Shown here in pieces: positions 1-9,664 of a stretch of 64,000 nt of DNA. This stretch comes from Engelhardtia mirabilis. Lineage in GTDB: Bacteria; Planctomycetota; UBA1135; GCA-002686595. Location: the NCBI RefSeq assembly GCF_007748095.1, contig NZ_CP036287.1, positions 62,001 to 126,000 on the forward strand, read 5' to 3'. Each line of letters begins with the position of its first letter. Position 1 is the first letter of the stretch. Below the pieces are notes generated by a model, which did not search any database, had not been told where the DNA came from, and was given only the letters and a program-made list of their open reading frames with translations. A program made the translations under genes and the position numbers.

Positions 1-2398
1 CGATCGAGGCCACGAGACCCTTGGGCGACACGCCGGGCGGCGGGATCAATCCCCCTCGCACGGTGCCGCCCGGTCTGCAGTGCACATCGCCTAGATCGAC
101 GGTCTCCCCCTCGGCCAGCTCGACGAGGGGAAGCTCCGTGGCGGCGCCGCCGAGGGCATGGACGCGGATGCGATACAGCGGCCTCTCGAGCCCCTCGGCC
201 GTGAAGGACCCGTCGGCGGAGGTGCGAACGAGGGGGAGGGAGGAGCCTGTGGACATGAACACGTCGCCCGACTGGTCGGTCAGCCGCTTCATCCGTTCGG
301 TCATCCACTTGCCCCCCTCCAACTCCACGAAGGCGTTTGCGAGAGGAGCTCCGTCGCGCAGCACGCGACCCGTGATCGACCCGACGGGGGGCTGTGCCTG
401 GAACGGCCGCAGGCGCACGGTCTGGCTTCGCAGACTCTCACCGCTGATGCCGACCGTCAGGACGTCGTCTTGGAAGCGCTCGTAGCCCTCGGCGCAGACG
501 ACCACCTCGTCGTACTCCTCTCGCGCTCCGGCTACGGCTCGGCCACCCGGGTAGTCCTGGAGAGGCGGCTCGGTGTCTCCGACCGGCTGCATCCCCTCGC
601 TGCCGGCGCCCTTGTGGACCGCGAGCCCGAAGCGCTCGATCGGCTGCCCGGTCGCGTCGTCGACCACGGAGAACTCGACGCTCGCCGCGGGATTCAGCTC
701 GACACGGATCGCGCCGGCGCCGGGCTCGAATTCCTGGTCCCACTCCTCGGAGTCCCACAGGTCGAAGCCCTCGGCGTCCACCCGCAGGTGCGCGCCCTCG
801 AGCCACAGGAACGGGAGCTCGAACTGACCGTCGGGTCCGCTCACCGCGCGACTGATGTCGTCCTCGTCCACGGGGTCGAGCTCGACCCGAGCGCCGGCCA
901 CCGGCTGCCCGAGGCGATCGACGGCCTGACCGCGGAGGGACGCCTCGGGCTCGAGGCGTACCTCGACGCCGGCGGTGACCGACGAGGCGCGCAGGGTGAT
1001 GTCCGCCTCCGCGATCGGGAACCCCTCCGCGCGCACCTCCAGGGCGTCTGGGCCGAGGGACACCCGGTCCAGGCGAAAGGACCCGTCCTCGGCCGAGGTC
1101 GTGGTGTCGCCGCCCCAAGTGGTGACCGACGCGCCGGCGACCGGAGCTCCGCTCGCGTCGAACACCCTCCCCGCGACGGCCCCGGCAGCGGTCAGGACGA
1201 CCGTCCCGACGTCCCGCGGACCCGAGGTCAGCGGGAGTCGCGCACGCCATCCCGTCCCACCGAACTCGAGGCGCTCCGACCGGTGGAACCACTCGCCCTC
1301 GATCCGAAGCTCGAGCAGCGGATCCGATTGCTCCGGCACGCTCAGGGAGAAGCGCCCCTCCGGTCCCGTCTGCGCCGTGGCAACCAGCTCATCTGCGGGG
1401 CGGAAGAGGGCGACGTCGACCCCATCGAGGCTGCGACCGCGATCGTCCATGACGTATCCGCTCAGCGCACACATCGGCTGCGCGGCGTCACCCAACGAAG
1501 TGGCTTCGTCGCCGGGAGCCTGGAGCGCCGAGCGCCCGAGCCTGCCCGGCTCCGTCGCGGACGGCAGGTCGTGCGCGCGATCGACGGTCGTCTGGCCTGT
1601 CCGGGGCTCCACGACGCCCGTCGAGAGGTCCCCGTTCTTCGGGGCGCGGGTCAACGAGTACAGCCCGAAGAGGGCCAGCAGCACGACGGGTACGGGGAAG
1701 GACTTGGCGAACATCAGGAGGGGCCCAGTGGTGGTCAGGGAAGCGGCGGCGAGTCCCTGCGCGCCGCCGGTGGCGGACGCGAGGGCACGACGTTTCGATT
1801 CCACGACCGCGAGCGGGAGCAGCGCGGAGAACCACCCCGTGCCAGCCTCGTCGCGCGATCCAGCACCGGCGTCCGCGAACACGTTCGCGAGGTCGTCCTC
1901 GAGCGCCCGCAGGCCGCGCTTCAGGCGCGACTTGACGGTCTCGACGGACGTCCCGGTTCGCTCCGCGATCTCGCCGGGCGTCCACTCCTCGAAGTACCTC
2001 TGCAGCACCGTCGTGCGGTAGGGCTCGCGCAGGCGCAGCACCGCGTCGGTGACCGCGCGCTGCGTCTCGGCCCGCTCGACGACGTCGACGTCGACCGACA
2101 CGGATTCGAGGTCAGCCACGCCCGCTTCGCGAGCCTCCCGGCGACCGTCGGTACGCCGCTTCATCCGAAGCTTGTTGCGGACGATGCCGGCCAGCCAGGG
2201 CCTGCGCCGATCCTGCTCGGGGGCGCCCTGACGGAGCACCGCGAGGGCGGCTTCCTGACGAAGGTCCTCGGCGATCGCTCGATCCGAGCAGAGGCGGAAG
2301 GCGAGCCGCTGGACCCAGTCCAGGTCTCGCAGGAGATCCACACCGGACGAGAATCCCGAGGGGGCGTTCGCGGCAGGGTTCGGGTGTGAGTGGGTCAT
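1..2398 (-). CDS. ECF sigma factor fused to membrane segment and carboxypeptidase-regulatory-like repeats (3' end outside window)
   Basis: The reverse strand is open from an ATG at 2398 to the window edge, about 799 residues without a stop. Residues about 20-60 form a sigma-70 region 2 (HxW-less, with the AEDLRQEA core) and residues about 125-165 a region 4 helix-turn-helix (GEIAERTGTSVETVKSRLK). A hydrophobic stretch at about 222-250 is a likely transmembrane helix. Beyond it lie repeated beta-sandwich units of the carboxypeptidase regulatory / CarboxypepD_reg type, with the pattern GxVxDxxGxPVxGAxVxL...TxxDGxFxL, seen at least three times. The family knowledge is that planctomycete ECF factors can carry large C-terminal extensions. 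The inference is a membrane-anchored sigma factor with an extracytoplasmic sensory or structural part. The C-terminus is not visible. Sigma domain assignment is firm; the role of the repeats is unknown. Confidence 0.8.
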   Translation of the reverse strand, partial: MTHSHPNPAANAPSGFSSGVDLLRDLDWVQRLAFRLCSDRAIAEDLRQEAALAVLRQGAPEQDRRRPWLAGIVRNKLRMKRRTDGRREAREAGVADLESVSVDVDVVERAETQRAVTDAVLRLREPYRTTVLQRYFEEWTPGEIAERTGTSVETVKSRLKRGLRALEDDLANVFADAGAGSRDEAGTGWFSALLPLAVVESKRRALASATGGAQGLAAASLTTTGPLLMFAKSFPVPVVLLALFGLYSLTRAPKNGDLSTGVVEPRTGQTTVDRAHDLPSATEPGRLGRSALQAPGDEATSLGDAAQPMCALSGYVMDDRGRSLDGVDVALFRPADELVATAQTGPEGRFSLSVPEQSDPLLELRIEGEWFHRSERLEFGGTGWRARLPLTSGPRDVGTVVLTAAGAVAGRVFDASGAPVAGASVTTWGGDTTTSAEDGSFRLDRVSLGPDALEVRAEGFPIAEADITLRASSVTAGVEVRLEPEASLRGQAVDRLGQPVAGARVELDPVDEDDISRAVSGPDGQFELPFLWLEGAHLRVDAEGFDLWDSEEWDQEFEPGAGAIRVELNPAASVEFSVVDDATGQPIERFGLAVHKGAGSEGMQPVGDTEPPLQDYPGGRAVAGAREEYDEVVVCAEGYERFQDDVLTVGISGESLRSQTVRLRPFQAQPPVGSITGRVLRDGAPLANAFVELEGGKWMTERMKRLTDQSGDVFMSTGSSLPLVRTSADGSFTAEGLERPLYRIRVHALGGAATELPLVELAEGETVDLGDVHCRPGGTVRGGLIPPPGVSPKGLVASI

Positions 2399-2634
2399 GG
2401 AATCACGCGTTCCCTTGCCGGACGGGGGCGTCAGGGTGCAGCAATCGGCAAGAAACCTGCGGAAATTCAGGGCCGTGCGCGAGCGGACTGAAGTCCGAGA
2501 CCACCAGCAAGACGACCAGAGCGAAGAGGCGCCGGCGATTCGCCTCCCAGATCGCGGCCGCCGTTTGCAGCGGTCCGCCGACAGCATCCGGTGCGCCCCA
2601 TGCAGCAGGTAGACCCGAACCGACCACGCAAGTC

Positions 2635-2972
2635 GTCCCGGTGTCCGAGGTCGAGTGGGAGGCGCTCAACCCCGCTCGCGGCGACCAGAGCCCCCAGGCG
2701 GGCACGCTCTGGGGCGACCGCGGCGGCTCGGCGCGACCGGCTTCCTGCTCGCGCCGACGGACGGGTTTCGGTCGCCGTCCCACTTCCACAACGTCTCCTA
2801 CCGCGGCGTCGTCATCCGCGGACTGCTCCACGGCGACCACCCGACGGCCGGGGACATGTGGATGCCGGCCGGGTCCCTCTGGACGCAGCCGCGAGGTGCG
2901 GGCGAGCCGTGCGTCTTCTACGTCCGCATGGACGGACGCTTCGACATCGTCTCGACGAAGCCAGTGCAGTAG
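2635..2972 (+). pseudogene. DUF4437-like cupin protein remnant with frameshift
   Basis: Two adjacent forward frames together spell a DUF4437 / cupin-type domain. The first half, ending in ARGDQSPQAGTLWGD, is read in the frame of position 2641. The second half (ATGFLLAPTDGF, then SHFHNVSYRGVVIRGL and DMWMPAGSLWTQP) is read in the frame of 2655 and stops at 2972. The shift falls at about 2720-2735, consistent with a single-base indel. No convincing start codon or ribosome-binding site lies upstream, where only the divergent sigma gene's leader is found. The conserved His in the FHN segment is retained. Either this is a decayed gene or the sequence has an error at the shift point. Confidence 0.55.
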
Positions 2973-2992
2973 CCGCGCGCGCCGAGCGACGT

Positions 2993-4216
2993 CTACTCCG
3001 CCCGCCGCTCGTCGATCGTGCGCAGTGAATTGCGCTTGAGCTGACTGCGGGCCTCGCCGGTCACGGCCTCGACCGAGATGTTCATCAGGCACTCCGGGCG
3101 GCCGTGGATGCAGCTCGAGACCTTGTTGTCGTGCACGTTGATGCAGGGGCTGCACGGGGGTGGCTCGTAGAGGGCGCGCACGCGCGGGCCCAGGGGCGCG
3201 TACATGTGCGGGGTCTCGGGGCCGAACAGGCCGATGGTGGGGGCGCCGGTGGCGGCGGCCAGGTGCATGGGGCCGGAGTCGTTGCCCACGAACAGGGCGG
3301 CGCGGGCGAGGAGCGCGTGCAGGGCGCCGATCGAGAGCTCACCGCAGAGGTTGGCGAAGCGGCCGCTGGGGAGGTCGGTCAAGAGGGCCGTGACCCCGCC
3401 GGTCCACTCGCGCTCGCCGGGGGCGCCGACCAGCACGACTCGCGCGCCGTCGACGCGAATCAGCTCGGTGACGAGCTCCGCGAAGCGCTCCCGGGGCCAG
3501 CGGCGCTCGAGGGACAGGCTGCCGGCGTTGGGGTTGACCACCACCAGGGCGCCCTCGCGCTGGAGGCCGGCACCGATCAGGACCGCGTCGAGCTCGGCCC
3601 GGTCGGCGTCGGTCGGTTCGAAGGCGCGCACGTCGGCGGGCTGCACGGCGACGCCGTTCTCGCCCCCGGCCAGGCAGCGGAAATTGCGGGCCACGTGCCA
3701 GTAGCGGTTGAAGGGCACCGTCTCGGTGTGGATCCCGCCGCGCCAGACCGAGGGCGATGAGAACCCGCGTGTTCTCGGTGCTCCGGTCAACAGGCTCACC
3801 ACGGCCGAGAAGCGGGTGAAGAACTCGAAGTCGTAGACCAGGTCGTAGCGCTCGCGGCGCAAGCGCGCGATCAGGCCCACGATGCGAGACAACAGGCGCG
3901 GCCAGCTCGCGCCGCTCACGTCCAGGGTGCGGACCCCGTCGAACAGGCCCAGGCCGGCGGCGAAGCGGGCGTTCTGGTCGAGTGTCAGCAGCTCGAGGCG
4001 CGCGTCCGGATGGCGGCGGCGCAGGCATTCGACGGCGGGCGTCAGGAGCTGGATGCTGCCGATGCCCCAGAACTTGATCACCAGCACTCGCGCCGGGTCG
4101 TGCCCCGACTCCGCCCGATCGCGCAGCCAGCGCAGGGGCTGGACCGCGACGAAGGCCAGAGCGCCCAGGAGCTTGTCCGCCCGCTGGAGGCGTTGCATGG
4201 GGATCGAGCGGCTCAC
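2993..4216 (-). CDS. glycosyltransferase family 9 (ADP-heptose:LPS heptosyltransferase-like)
   Basis: The 407-residue protein matches the family 9 / RfaF layout. The N-terminal Rossmann half begins at ARVLVIKFWGIGSIQLLTPA (residues about 43-62). A linker follows, and then a nucleotide-sugar binding half with VVVNPNAGS and the diagnostic FVGNDSGPMHLAAA motif near residue 310. These enzymes transfer heptose or related sugars onto lipopolysaccharide core at the cytoplasmic membrane. The C-terminal segment carries several cysteines (CSPC, then SSC and PECL), seen in many planctomycete and proteobacterial relatives. A second Met six residues in (4198) is an equally possible start. The gene is divergent from purF and probably monocistronic. 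The sugar donor cannot be told from sequence. Confidence 0.87.
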   Translation of the reverse strand: MSRSIPMQRLQRADKLLGALAFVAVQPLRWLRDRAESGHDPARVLVIKFWGIGSIQLLTPAVECLRRRHPDARLELLTLDQNARFAAGLGLFDGVRTLDVSGASWPRLLSRIVGLIARLRRERYDLVYDFEFFTRFSAVVSLLTGAPRTRGFSSPSVWRGGIHTETVPFNRYWHVARNFRCLAGGENGVAVQPADVRAFEPTDADRAELDAVLIGAGLQREGALVVVNPNAGSLSLERRWPRERFAELVTELIRVDGARVVLVGAPGEREWTGGVTALLTDLPSGRFANLCGELSIGALHALLARAALFVGNDSGPMHLAAATGAPTIGLFGPETPHMYAPLGPRVRALYEPPPCSPCINVHDNKVSSCIHGRPECLMNISVEAVTGEARSQLKRNSLRTIDERRAE

Positions 4217-4424
4217 GCGCTCGACTCTACTCGGGACCGCCCGGACCGCGTGACCGGTCCCTTACCGCGGCCGGGCCCCGGACCCGCCGGCGGTCCACCC
4301 GCGGGCGGGAGCCCGACCCGGCGCGCCCTGTCGCCGGGAGCGGGGCGCGGTTATCCTCTCGCGCTTCGCCGGACCTCGCCCAACTCCAGGCGGCCCCGGC
4401 CGGATCAGCGGCGATCAGCTCCCC

Positions 4425-5930
4425 ATGTGCGGTTTCATCGGCATCTTCGGCCCCGAGGGCGCGGACGTCGCGTCCGAGATCTACGAAGGTCTCCTCGCGA
4501 TCCAGCACCGCGGCCAGGACGCGGCCGGGATCACGACCTTCACGGACACCTTCCACAGCCGCAAGGGCTTCGGGCTGGTGCGGGACGTCTTCGACGAGCA
4601 GGCCATGCTCGAGCTGCGGGGCCACCTGGGCGTGGGCCACGTGCGCTACCCCACCGTCGGGGTCGGTCGCGCCGAGGACGCCCAGCCGTTCCACGTGAAC
4701 TTCCCGGTGGGCGTGGCCATGGCCCACAACGGCAACGTCACCAACTTCGAGGAGCTGAAGGACCTGCACTTCCGCTCGAGCGGGACGCGGCTCAACTCCT
4801 CCTGCGACGTCGAGGTGGTCCTGTTCGTCTTCGTGCGGGCCCTGTCGGAGCGCATCCGCCCCGGCGTGAAGGTCGGCCCGGACGACATCTTCGCCGCGGT
4901 CGCCGCCGTCTACGAAGAGGTCAAGGGCGCCTACTCGGTGGTCGCGACCCTGCCGGACGTGGGCATGGTCGCCTTCCGCGATCCCTACGGCATCAAGCCC
5001 ATCTGCGTCGGCTCGAAGGTCGACGAGGACGGGCACGTTTGGCACGCGGCCGTTTCCGAGAGCGTGGTGCTGGACGTGATCGGCTACGAGCGTCAGTTCG
5101 ACCTGGCCGCCGGCGAGGCCTATTTCGTCCCGGCCAGCGGGCCGCCGGTCCGCAAGCAGATCGGCAACAAGCCCCACCGTCCGTGCATCTTCGAGCTGGT
5201 CTACTTCGCCCGGCCCGACTCGATGCTGGACGACATCTCGGTCTACCGCACGCGCGTGCGCTTCGGCGAGGCGATGGCGGCCCAATGGAAGGCCGAGGGC
5301 GCGCCGATCCCCGATTCGGTGATCCCGATCCCCGACTCGTCGCGGGACGCGGCCATGTCGATGGCGGTCAGCATGGGGGTCCCGTACCGCGAAGGGCTGG
5401 TCAAGAACCGCTACATCGGGCGGACGTTCATCATGCCCAACCAGGACGCCCGCGAGGGCTCGGTGCGGCGCAAGCTCAACGCGATCCCGCTCGAGTTCGA
5501 CGGCAAGGAAGTGCTGCTGGTCGACGACTCGATCGTGCGCGGCACCACCTCGCGGCGCATCGTCCGCATGGTGCGCGAGGCCGGGGCCAAGAAGGTCTAC
5601 CTGGCCACCTGCAGCCCGCCGCTGGTGTCGCCCTGCCCCTACGGCATCGACATGGCGACCAAGACCGACTTCATCGCCGCGGGCCGCAGCCGCGAGGAGA
5701 TCGCTGCGTCGATCGAGGTCGACTACCTGATGTACCTGGATCGCGAGGCCATGAACCAGTCCGCGCGGGCCGGGAACCCGTCGGTGGAGAAGTTCTGCAA
5801 CGCCTGCTTCACCGGCGATTACCCCACCGGCGACATCACGCCGGAGGTGCTCGAGAGCATCGCGGGCGAGCGCCGGGACAGCCAGCAGCACCTCTTGCCC
5901 TTCAAGTCCAAGGTCGGCGCGGGCGGCTGA
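4425..5930 (+). CDS. purF: amidophosphoribosyltransferase
   Basis: This enzyme makes 5-phosphoribosylamine from PRPP and glutamine, the first committed step of purine synthesis in the cytoplasm. The protein has 501 residues and starts MCGFIGIFG, so the Ntn-hydrolase nucleophile Cys2 is exposed after Met removal with no propeptide. The N-terminal glutaminase domain includes GHVRYPTVG and the MAHNGNVTN segment. The C-terminal phosphoribosyltransferase domain has the PRPP loop LLVDDSIVRGTTS near residue 365. Cysteines in SPCPYGIDM and KFCNACFTG match the [4Fe-4S]-binding class typified by Bacillus subtilis PurF. The start is fixed by the requirement for Cys2. The gene stands alone, followed after 136 bases by a glycosyltransferase. 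Confidence 0.97.
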   Translation: MCGFIGIFGPEGADVASEIYEGLLAIQHRGQDAAGITTFTDTFHSRKGFGLVRDVFDEQAMLELRGHLGVGHVRYPTVGVGRAEDAQPFHVNFPVGVAMAHNGNVTNFEELKDLHFRSSGTRLNSSCDVEVVLFVFVRALSERIRPGVKVGPDDIFAAVAAVYEEVKGAYSVVATLPDVGMVAFRDPYGIKPICVGSKVDEDGHVWHAAVSESVVLDVIGYERQFDLAAGEAYFVPASGPPVRKQIGNKPHRPCIFELVYFARPDSMLDDISVYRTRVRFGEAMAAQWKAEGAPIPDSVIPIPDSSRDAAMSMAVSMGVPYREGLVKNRYIGRTFIMPNQDAREGSVRRKLNAIPLEFDGKEVLLVDDSIVRGTTSRRIVRMVREAGAKKVYLATCSPPLVSPCPYGIDMATKTDFIAAGRSREEIAASIEVDYLMYLDREAMNQSARAGNPSVEKFCNACFTGDYPTGDITPEVLESIAGERRDSQQHLLPFKSKVGAGG

Positions 5931-5937
5931 GCCCGCG
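5918..5937 (+). terminator. possible hairpin overlapping purF stop
   Basis: A 7-bp inverted repeat CGCGGGC / GCCCGCG with a 6-base loop spans the purF stop codon. A second, larger inverted repeat (GCGGGCGGCT at 5919-5928 with its complement at 5956-5965) competes with it. There is no T-run, so this may be chance in GC-rich DNA. Confidence 0.3.
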
Positions 5938-6066
5938 GTGGGGCGCGGGGCGCGGAGCCGCCCGCGGGGTCCGATCGGGGTAAGCTTCGGCGCCGTCCCA
6001 CCTCCCGTCGCGTGCCCGCGACCCTCTCCCGCTCCTCCCCCCCCCTCGCACCTCGACCACCGCCCG

Positions 6067-7227
6067 ATGCGCGTGCTGATCACGTCGCCGGTCTTCCCCC
6101 CCGACTTGGGTGGGCCGGCGGTCTACGTCCCCAGCCTCGGCCGCTTCCTCGTGGAGCGCGGCCACGAGGTCAAGGTCGTCGCCTTCTGCGCGGACGACCA
6201 CCCGACCGGCTTCCCCTTCGAGGTCACCGCGATCCCGCGCGGTCCCCTGCCGATCCGCTACCTGAAGGCCTTCTTCGCGGTCCTGCGCGAGGCCAAGGGC
6301 CAGGACGTGGTCTACGTGCAGGAGCACCTGGCCCTCCTGCACGTGCTCGCGGCCAAGCTGCGCGGCGTGCCCTGCGTGATCCGGATCATGGTCGACGGGG
6401 CCTGGGAGATCAGCCACCGCAAGGGCTGGATCGACGGCGACGACATCAACGTCTTCGAGACCAAGGAGTACGACTGGCGGGTCAAGCTGACGCGCCGGCT
6501 CCAGCGATTGTGGTGGAGCTGGACGCGGAACCTGATCTGCTGCTCCGACTTCCTGCGGGGCATCTGCGTCGAGCGTTACGGCGTGCCCGGCGAGAAGGCG
6601 ATCCTGATCTACAACGCCCTGCACGGTCTGGACCCGGCGGCGGTGACCGAGACCAGCGTCGAGGCCCGGACCCAGCTCGGGCTGGATCCCGAGCGACGCT
6701 ACCTCTTGACCATCTGCCGTCTGATGGTTTGGAAGGGCGTCGACGGAATCATCCGGGCCCTGGAAGGGCTTCCGGAGGACGTCGACCTCCTGGTGGCGGG
6801 GGACGGCGACATGCAGGCCGCGTGGACGGCCCTGGCCGCCGAACGCGGCCTCGGGCAGCGGGTGCACTTTCTCGGCAACGTGCCCCACGCCAAGATCCCG
6901 CTCTACATCCGCGCCTCGGACGTCTTCGTGCTCAACAGCGAGTACGAGGGCCTCAGCCACACCCTGATCGAGGTCACCACCCTGGGCACTCCGGCCGTCT
7001 GCACCGGGGTCTGTGGCAACCCCGAGGTCGTCGAGCACGGGGTCAACGGGCTCCTGGTGCCCCCCAAGGACGATCGCGCCCTGCGGGACGCCCTGGCCCG
7101 GATGCTGGGGGACGCGGCCCTGCGGGAGCGCTTCGCCCGCGCGGGGATCGAACGCTCCAGCCGCTTCACCAGGGAGTCGACCTTCCCCCAGGTCGAAGCG
7201 GTCCTGGCCCGAGCGGCCGGTTCCTAG
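6067..7227 (+). CDS. glycosyltransferase family 4 (group 1)
   Basis: This is a 386-residue GT-B fold glycosyltransferase. It begins MRVLITSPVFPPDLGGPAVYV, the usual start of GT4 enzymes with the Gly-rich donor/acceptor loop. The C-terminal half contains the ICRLMVWKGVDGII segment, LVAGDGDM and the EX7E-type motif region (NSEYEGLSHTLIEVTTLGTP) near residues 290-310. ATG 6067 was chosen because everything upstream in the frame is low-complexity Pro/Arg sequence. Such enzymes act at the cytoplasmic membrane in polysaccharide or glycolipid synthesis; the sugar and acceptor are not predictable. It lies between purF and a radical SAM gene with no tight operon spacing. Confidence 0.85.
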   Translation: MRVLITSPVFPPDLGGPAVYVPSLGRFLVERGHEVKVVAFCADDHPTGFPFEVTAIPRGPLPIRYLKAFFAVLREAKGQDVVYVQEHLALLHVLAAKLRGVPCVIRIMVDGAWEISHRKGWIDGDDINVFETKEYDWRVKLTRRLQRLWWSWTRNLICCSDFLRGICVERYGVPGEKAILIYNALHGLDPAAVTETSVEARTQLGLDPERRYLLTICRLMVWKGVDGIIRALEGLPEDVDLLVAGDGDMQAAWTALAAERGLGQRVHFLGNVPHAKIPLYIRASDVFVLNSEYEGLSHTLIEVTTLGTPAVCTGVCGNPEVVEHGVNGLLVPPKDDRALRDALARMLGDAALRERFARAGIERSSRFTRESTFPQVEAVLARAAGS

Positions 7228-7520
7228 CCCGCTGCGGGCGGCGTCCTGGACCCGGGCGGCACTGCGGTTCAGGTCCGACTTTAAGCGGACTCAGCGGTCT
7301 GCAATTGGAGCCCTGGCCGCCGCTGGAAGGTGTGACGGTGTCGAGCTTTCCACCAAACCAGTGTGGATCGTGGCCCCGCAGCCGGCCGATCCCTCTCCTG
7401 GGCTCTATACTTCGACCGCCGTTGGTCGTGCCGGACCCGGACTCATTCATCCGGCTCCAGACACCGACGGGCCCGCTCCCACCTCCAACTCTCCAGCTGT
7501 CGTAAGAGGCGTCTACACCC

Positions 7521-9092
7521 TTGAAGGTCCTGTTCATCAACGAGTACCTCCCGCAAGAGATGCTCGGGATCATGTGGCTCTCCCGTGCCATCAAGGACGC
7601 GGGGCACGAGTGCAAGGCGCTCTTCATCCCGGACAAGGAGTGGCTGGACAAGATCGTCGAGTACGACCCCGACGTCGTCTGCTACTCGGTGACCACGGGC
7701 ATGCACCTGTACTTCGCCGACATCCATCGGCGCGTCAAGCAGGTGGTGCCCAACGCCTTCACCGTCGCCGGTGGGCCGCACCCGACTTTCAGCCCGGAGT
7801 ACGTCGAGCAGGGTGAGTTCGACGCCATCTGCCGTGGCGAGGGCGAATTCGCCATGGCCGAGCTGCTGAACAAGCTCGAGAAGGGTGAGGACGTCAAGGA
7901 GACGCTCAACTTCTGGTTCCGCGACCGCGAGACTGGCGAGGTCACGCGCAACTGCCAGCGCCCCCTGGTCCAAGACCTCGACGAGCTCGGGCACCCCGAC
8001 CGCGACGTCATCTACGAGGCCGGCGCGATCTACGCCGACTCGGACCGCAAGGTCTTCGTGACCCAGCGCGGTTGCCCGATGAACTGCTCCTTCTGCTTCC
8101 ACCACGCGTGGAAGAAGAAGGTCTACGACGCGAAGAACAAGGAGTACACGCGCAAGCGCTCCGTCGACCACGTGATTGCCGAGATCAAGGCGGTCCAGGC
8201 CAAGTACCCGCTGAAGTTCGTCCACTTCCTGGATGACATCTTCAACCTGCGGAACGACTGGCTCGAGGAGTTCTGCGAGAAGTACCCCAAAGAGGTCGGT
8301 CTGCCGTTCGACGTCATCCTGATGGCGAACATGACCAGCGAGCGCCACATCGATCTGCTCAAGCAGGCCGGTTGCGTCTACGCGCGGATCGCCATCGAGG
8401 CCGCCAGTGACTACGTGCGCAACGCGGTGTTCCGCAAGAACACTACGCGCCAACAGCTGACCGACGCCGCCGGCTGGATCAAGTCGAAGGGCATTCGTCT
8501 GGGCACGCTCAACATGCTCGGCGGCCCCGGCGGCACGATGGAGGACGAGCTCGACACCCTGCGGCTGAACATCGAGTGCAAGGCAGACCACCCGCTGGTC
8601 TCGATCATGCAGCCGTACCCCGAGTTCGACATCGCGGACATGACCAAGGACATGGGGTACGCCGTCGCCGGGTACGACGACTTCCCCGAGAAGTTCAACC
8701 GCACGTCCTCGATCGAGTTCGAGAACAAGCACCAGATCGAGAACCTCCACAAGCTGTTCCCGATCGTCACGCGCTTCCCCTGGATGATGCCGGTGGTGCC
8801 GACGCTCATCAAACAGCGCTGGCTCGCGAAGCCAATGTTGATCAGCTACATGCTGTTCAGCGAGTACATGGTCGCCGAGCAGGCCAAGCTGTACGCCAAC
8901 GCCCAGGGCCTGGGCGGCCCGCGCTACTGGGCGCCGGTCGACTTCGTTCGACGTCTTGCGACCAAGGGCGTGCTGCGCGTCTACGAGAACTTCTTCGCGC
9001 GCTTCGTCGACCGCTTCTCCAAGCGCGGCGACAGCCAAGCGGCCTTGAAGCTGCAGATGGGCGACGAACGCGTCATCGCCCACATGGACTGA
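7521..9092 (+). CDS. B12-binding-type radical SAM protein
   Basis: The protein has 523 residues. Residues 1-125 resemble a cobalamin-binding Rossmann domain (MKVLFINEYLP, then VAGGPHPTF), although the classical DxHxxG cobalamin motif is not evident. The radical SAM cluster motif CPMNCSFC (C185, C189, C192) heads the TIM-barrel region, followed by HFLDDIFNLR and MLGGPGG. The hydrophobic C-terminus is related to the class that includes lipid and hopanoid modifying enzymes. The start is TTG at 7521, with a weak purine-rich AAGAGG twelve bases upstream. No ATG fits the conserved MKVLFIN start. The gene is followed by a strong hairpin. The substrate is unknown. Codon use is slightly richer in AAG/GAG than the neighbours. 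Confidence 0.83.
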   Translation: MKVLFINEYLPQEMLGIMWLSRAIKDAGHECKALFIPDKEWLDKIVEYDPDVVCYSVTTGMHLYFADIHRRVKQVVPNAFTVAGGPHPTFSPEYVEQGEFDAICRGEGEFAMAELLNKLEKGEDVKETLNFWFRDRETGEVTRNCQRPLVQDLDELGHPDRDVIYEAGAIYADSDRKVFVTQRGCPMNCSFCFHHAWKKKVYDAKNKEYTRKRSVDHVIAEIKAVQAKYPLKFVHFLDDIFNLRNDWLEEFCEKYPKEVGLPFDVILMANMTSERHIDLLKQAGCVYARIAIEAASDYVRNAVFRKNTTRQQLTDAAGWIKSKGIRLGTLNMLGGPGGTMEDELDTLRLNIECKADHPLVSIMQPYPEFDIADMTKDMGYAVAGYDDFPEKFNRTSSIEFENKHQIENLHKLFPIVTRFPWMMPVVPTLIKQRWLAKPMLISYMLFSEYMVAEQAKLYANAQGLGGPRYWAPVDFVRRLATKGVLRVYENFFARFVDRFSKRGDSQAALKLQMGDERVIAHMD

Positions 9093-9140
9093 GCCGAGAG
9101 CCGACTTCGATCCCGGGGATGCGACCCGGGTCCGAGTCCC

Positions 9141-9172
9141 GGGGGCGCGGCGCCGCAAGGTGCCGCGCCCCC
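9141..9172 (+). terminator. GC-rich hairpin after the radical SAM gene
   Basis: An 11-bp perfect stem (GGGGGCGCGGC at 9141-9151 with GCCGCGCCCCC at 9162-9172) and a 10-base loop lie 49 bases after the stop codon. No T-run follows. The tRNA on the other strand reads toward it, so it may stop transcription from both sides. Confidence 0.6.
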
Positions 9173-9305
9173 GCGGCGTTTCCGGGAAGGACTCCGAGAC
9201 CCGGCGGGACGTGGGGACGCAGGCGGGGCCTGGATGGGGCGCCACCGGACCCGCCCGAGCGCGTTGGCGCGGGGGCCCGGCAAAGGGGGGGCAGCCGGTA
9301 GGGGA

Positions 9306-9382
<77 letters not shown>

Positions 9383-9664
9383 CGCGTCCCTCGGGGCCGC
9401 AGGGCCCGCGAGAGGGCCGGACAGTCTGCTGTTGGGCTCACGTCGCGGCAAGGCCTCGGGGCGCGGGGACGCGGGCGGACCGACCGTCGGACGGGCCTGT
9501 GGACAGATCCACGTAAAGGTGGGGGCTCGGCCCACGCTTGGACGGTTACACCACCAAGTCTGCGGATACGGTAGTTTGAAGCCTCGACCTCGCCCGGACG
9601 CGATCGGAAGCGGGCCTCTTCCCCGAAGAGTTCCCTCCCGGCAGCCCTCACCGGGCCCCGACCC

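Noticed and set aside
158..2389. 743-codon open frame on the forward strand
   Set aside because: It is antisense to the sigma-fusion gene in the complementary codon phase; its sequence has no domain and reflects GC-rich third positions.
4227..6083. Long reverse-strand open frame across purF
   Set aside because: purF on the forward strand has all catalytic motifs; the reverse frame is a compositional shadow.
7398..7415. TATACT-like -10 box before the radical SAM gene
   Set aside because: No matching -35 element at a proper distance.
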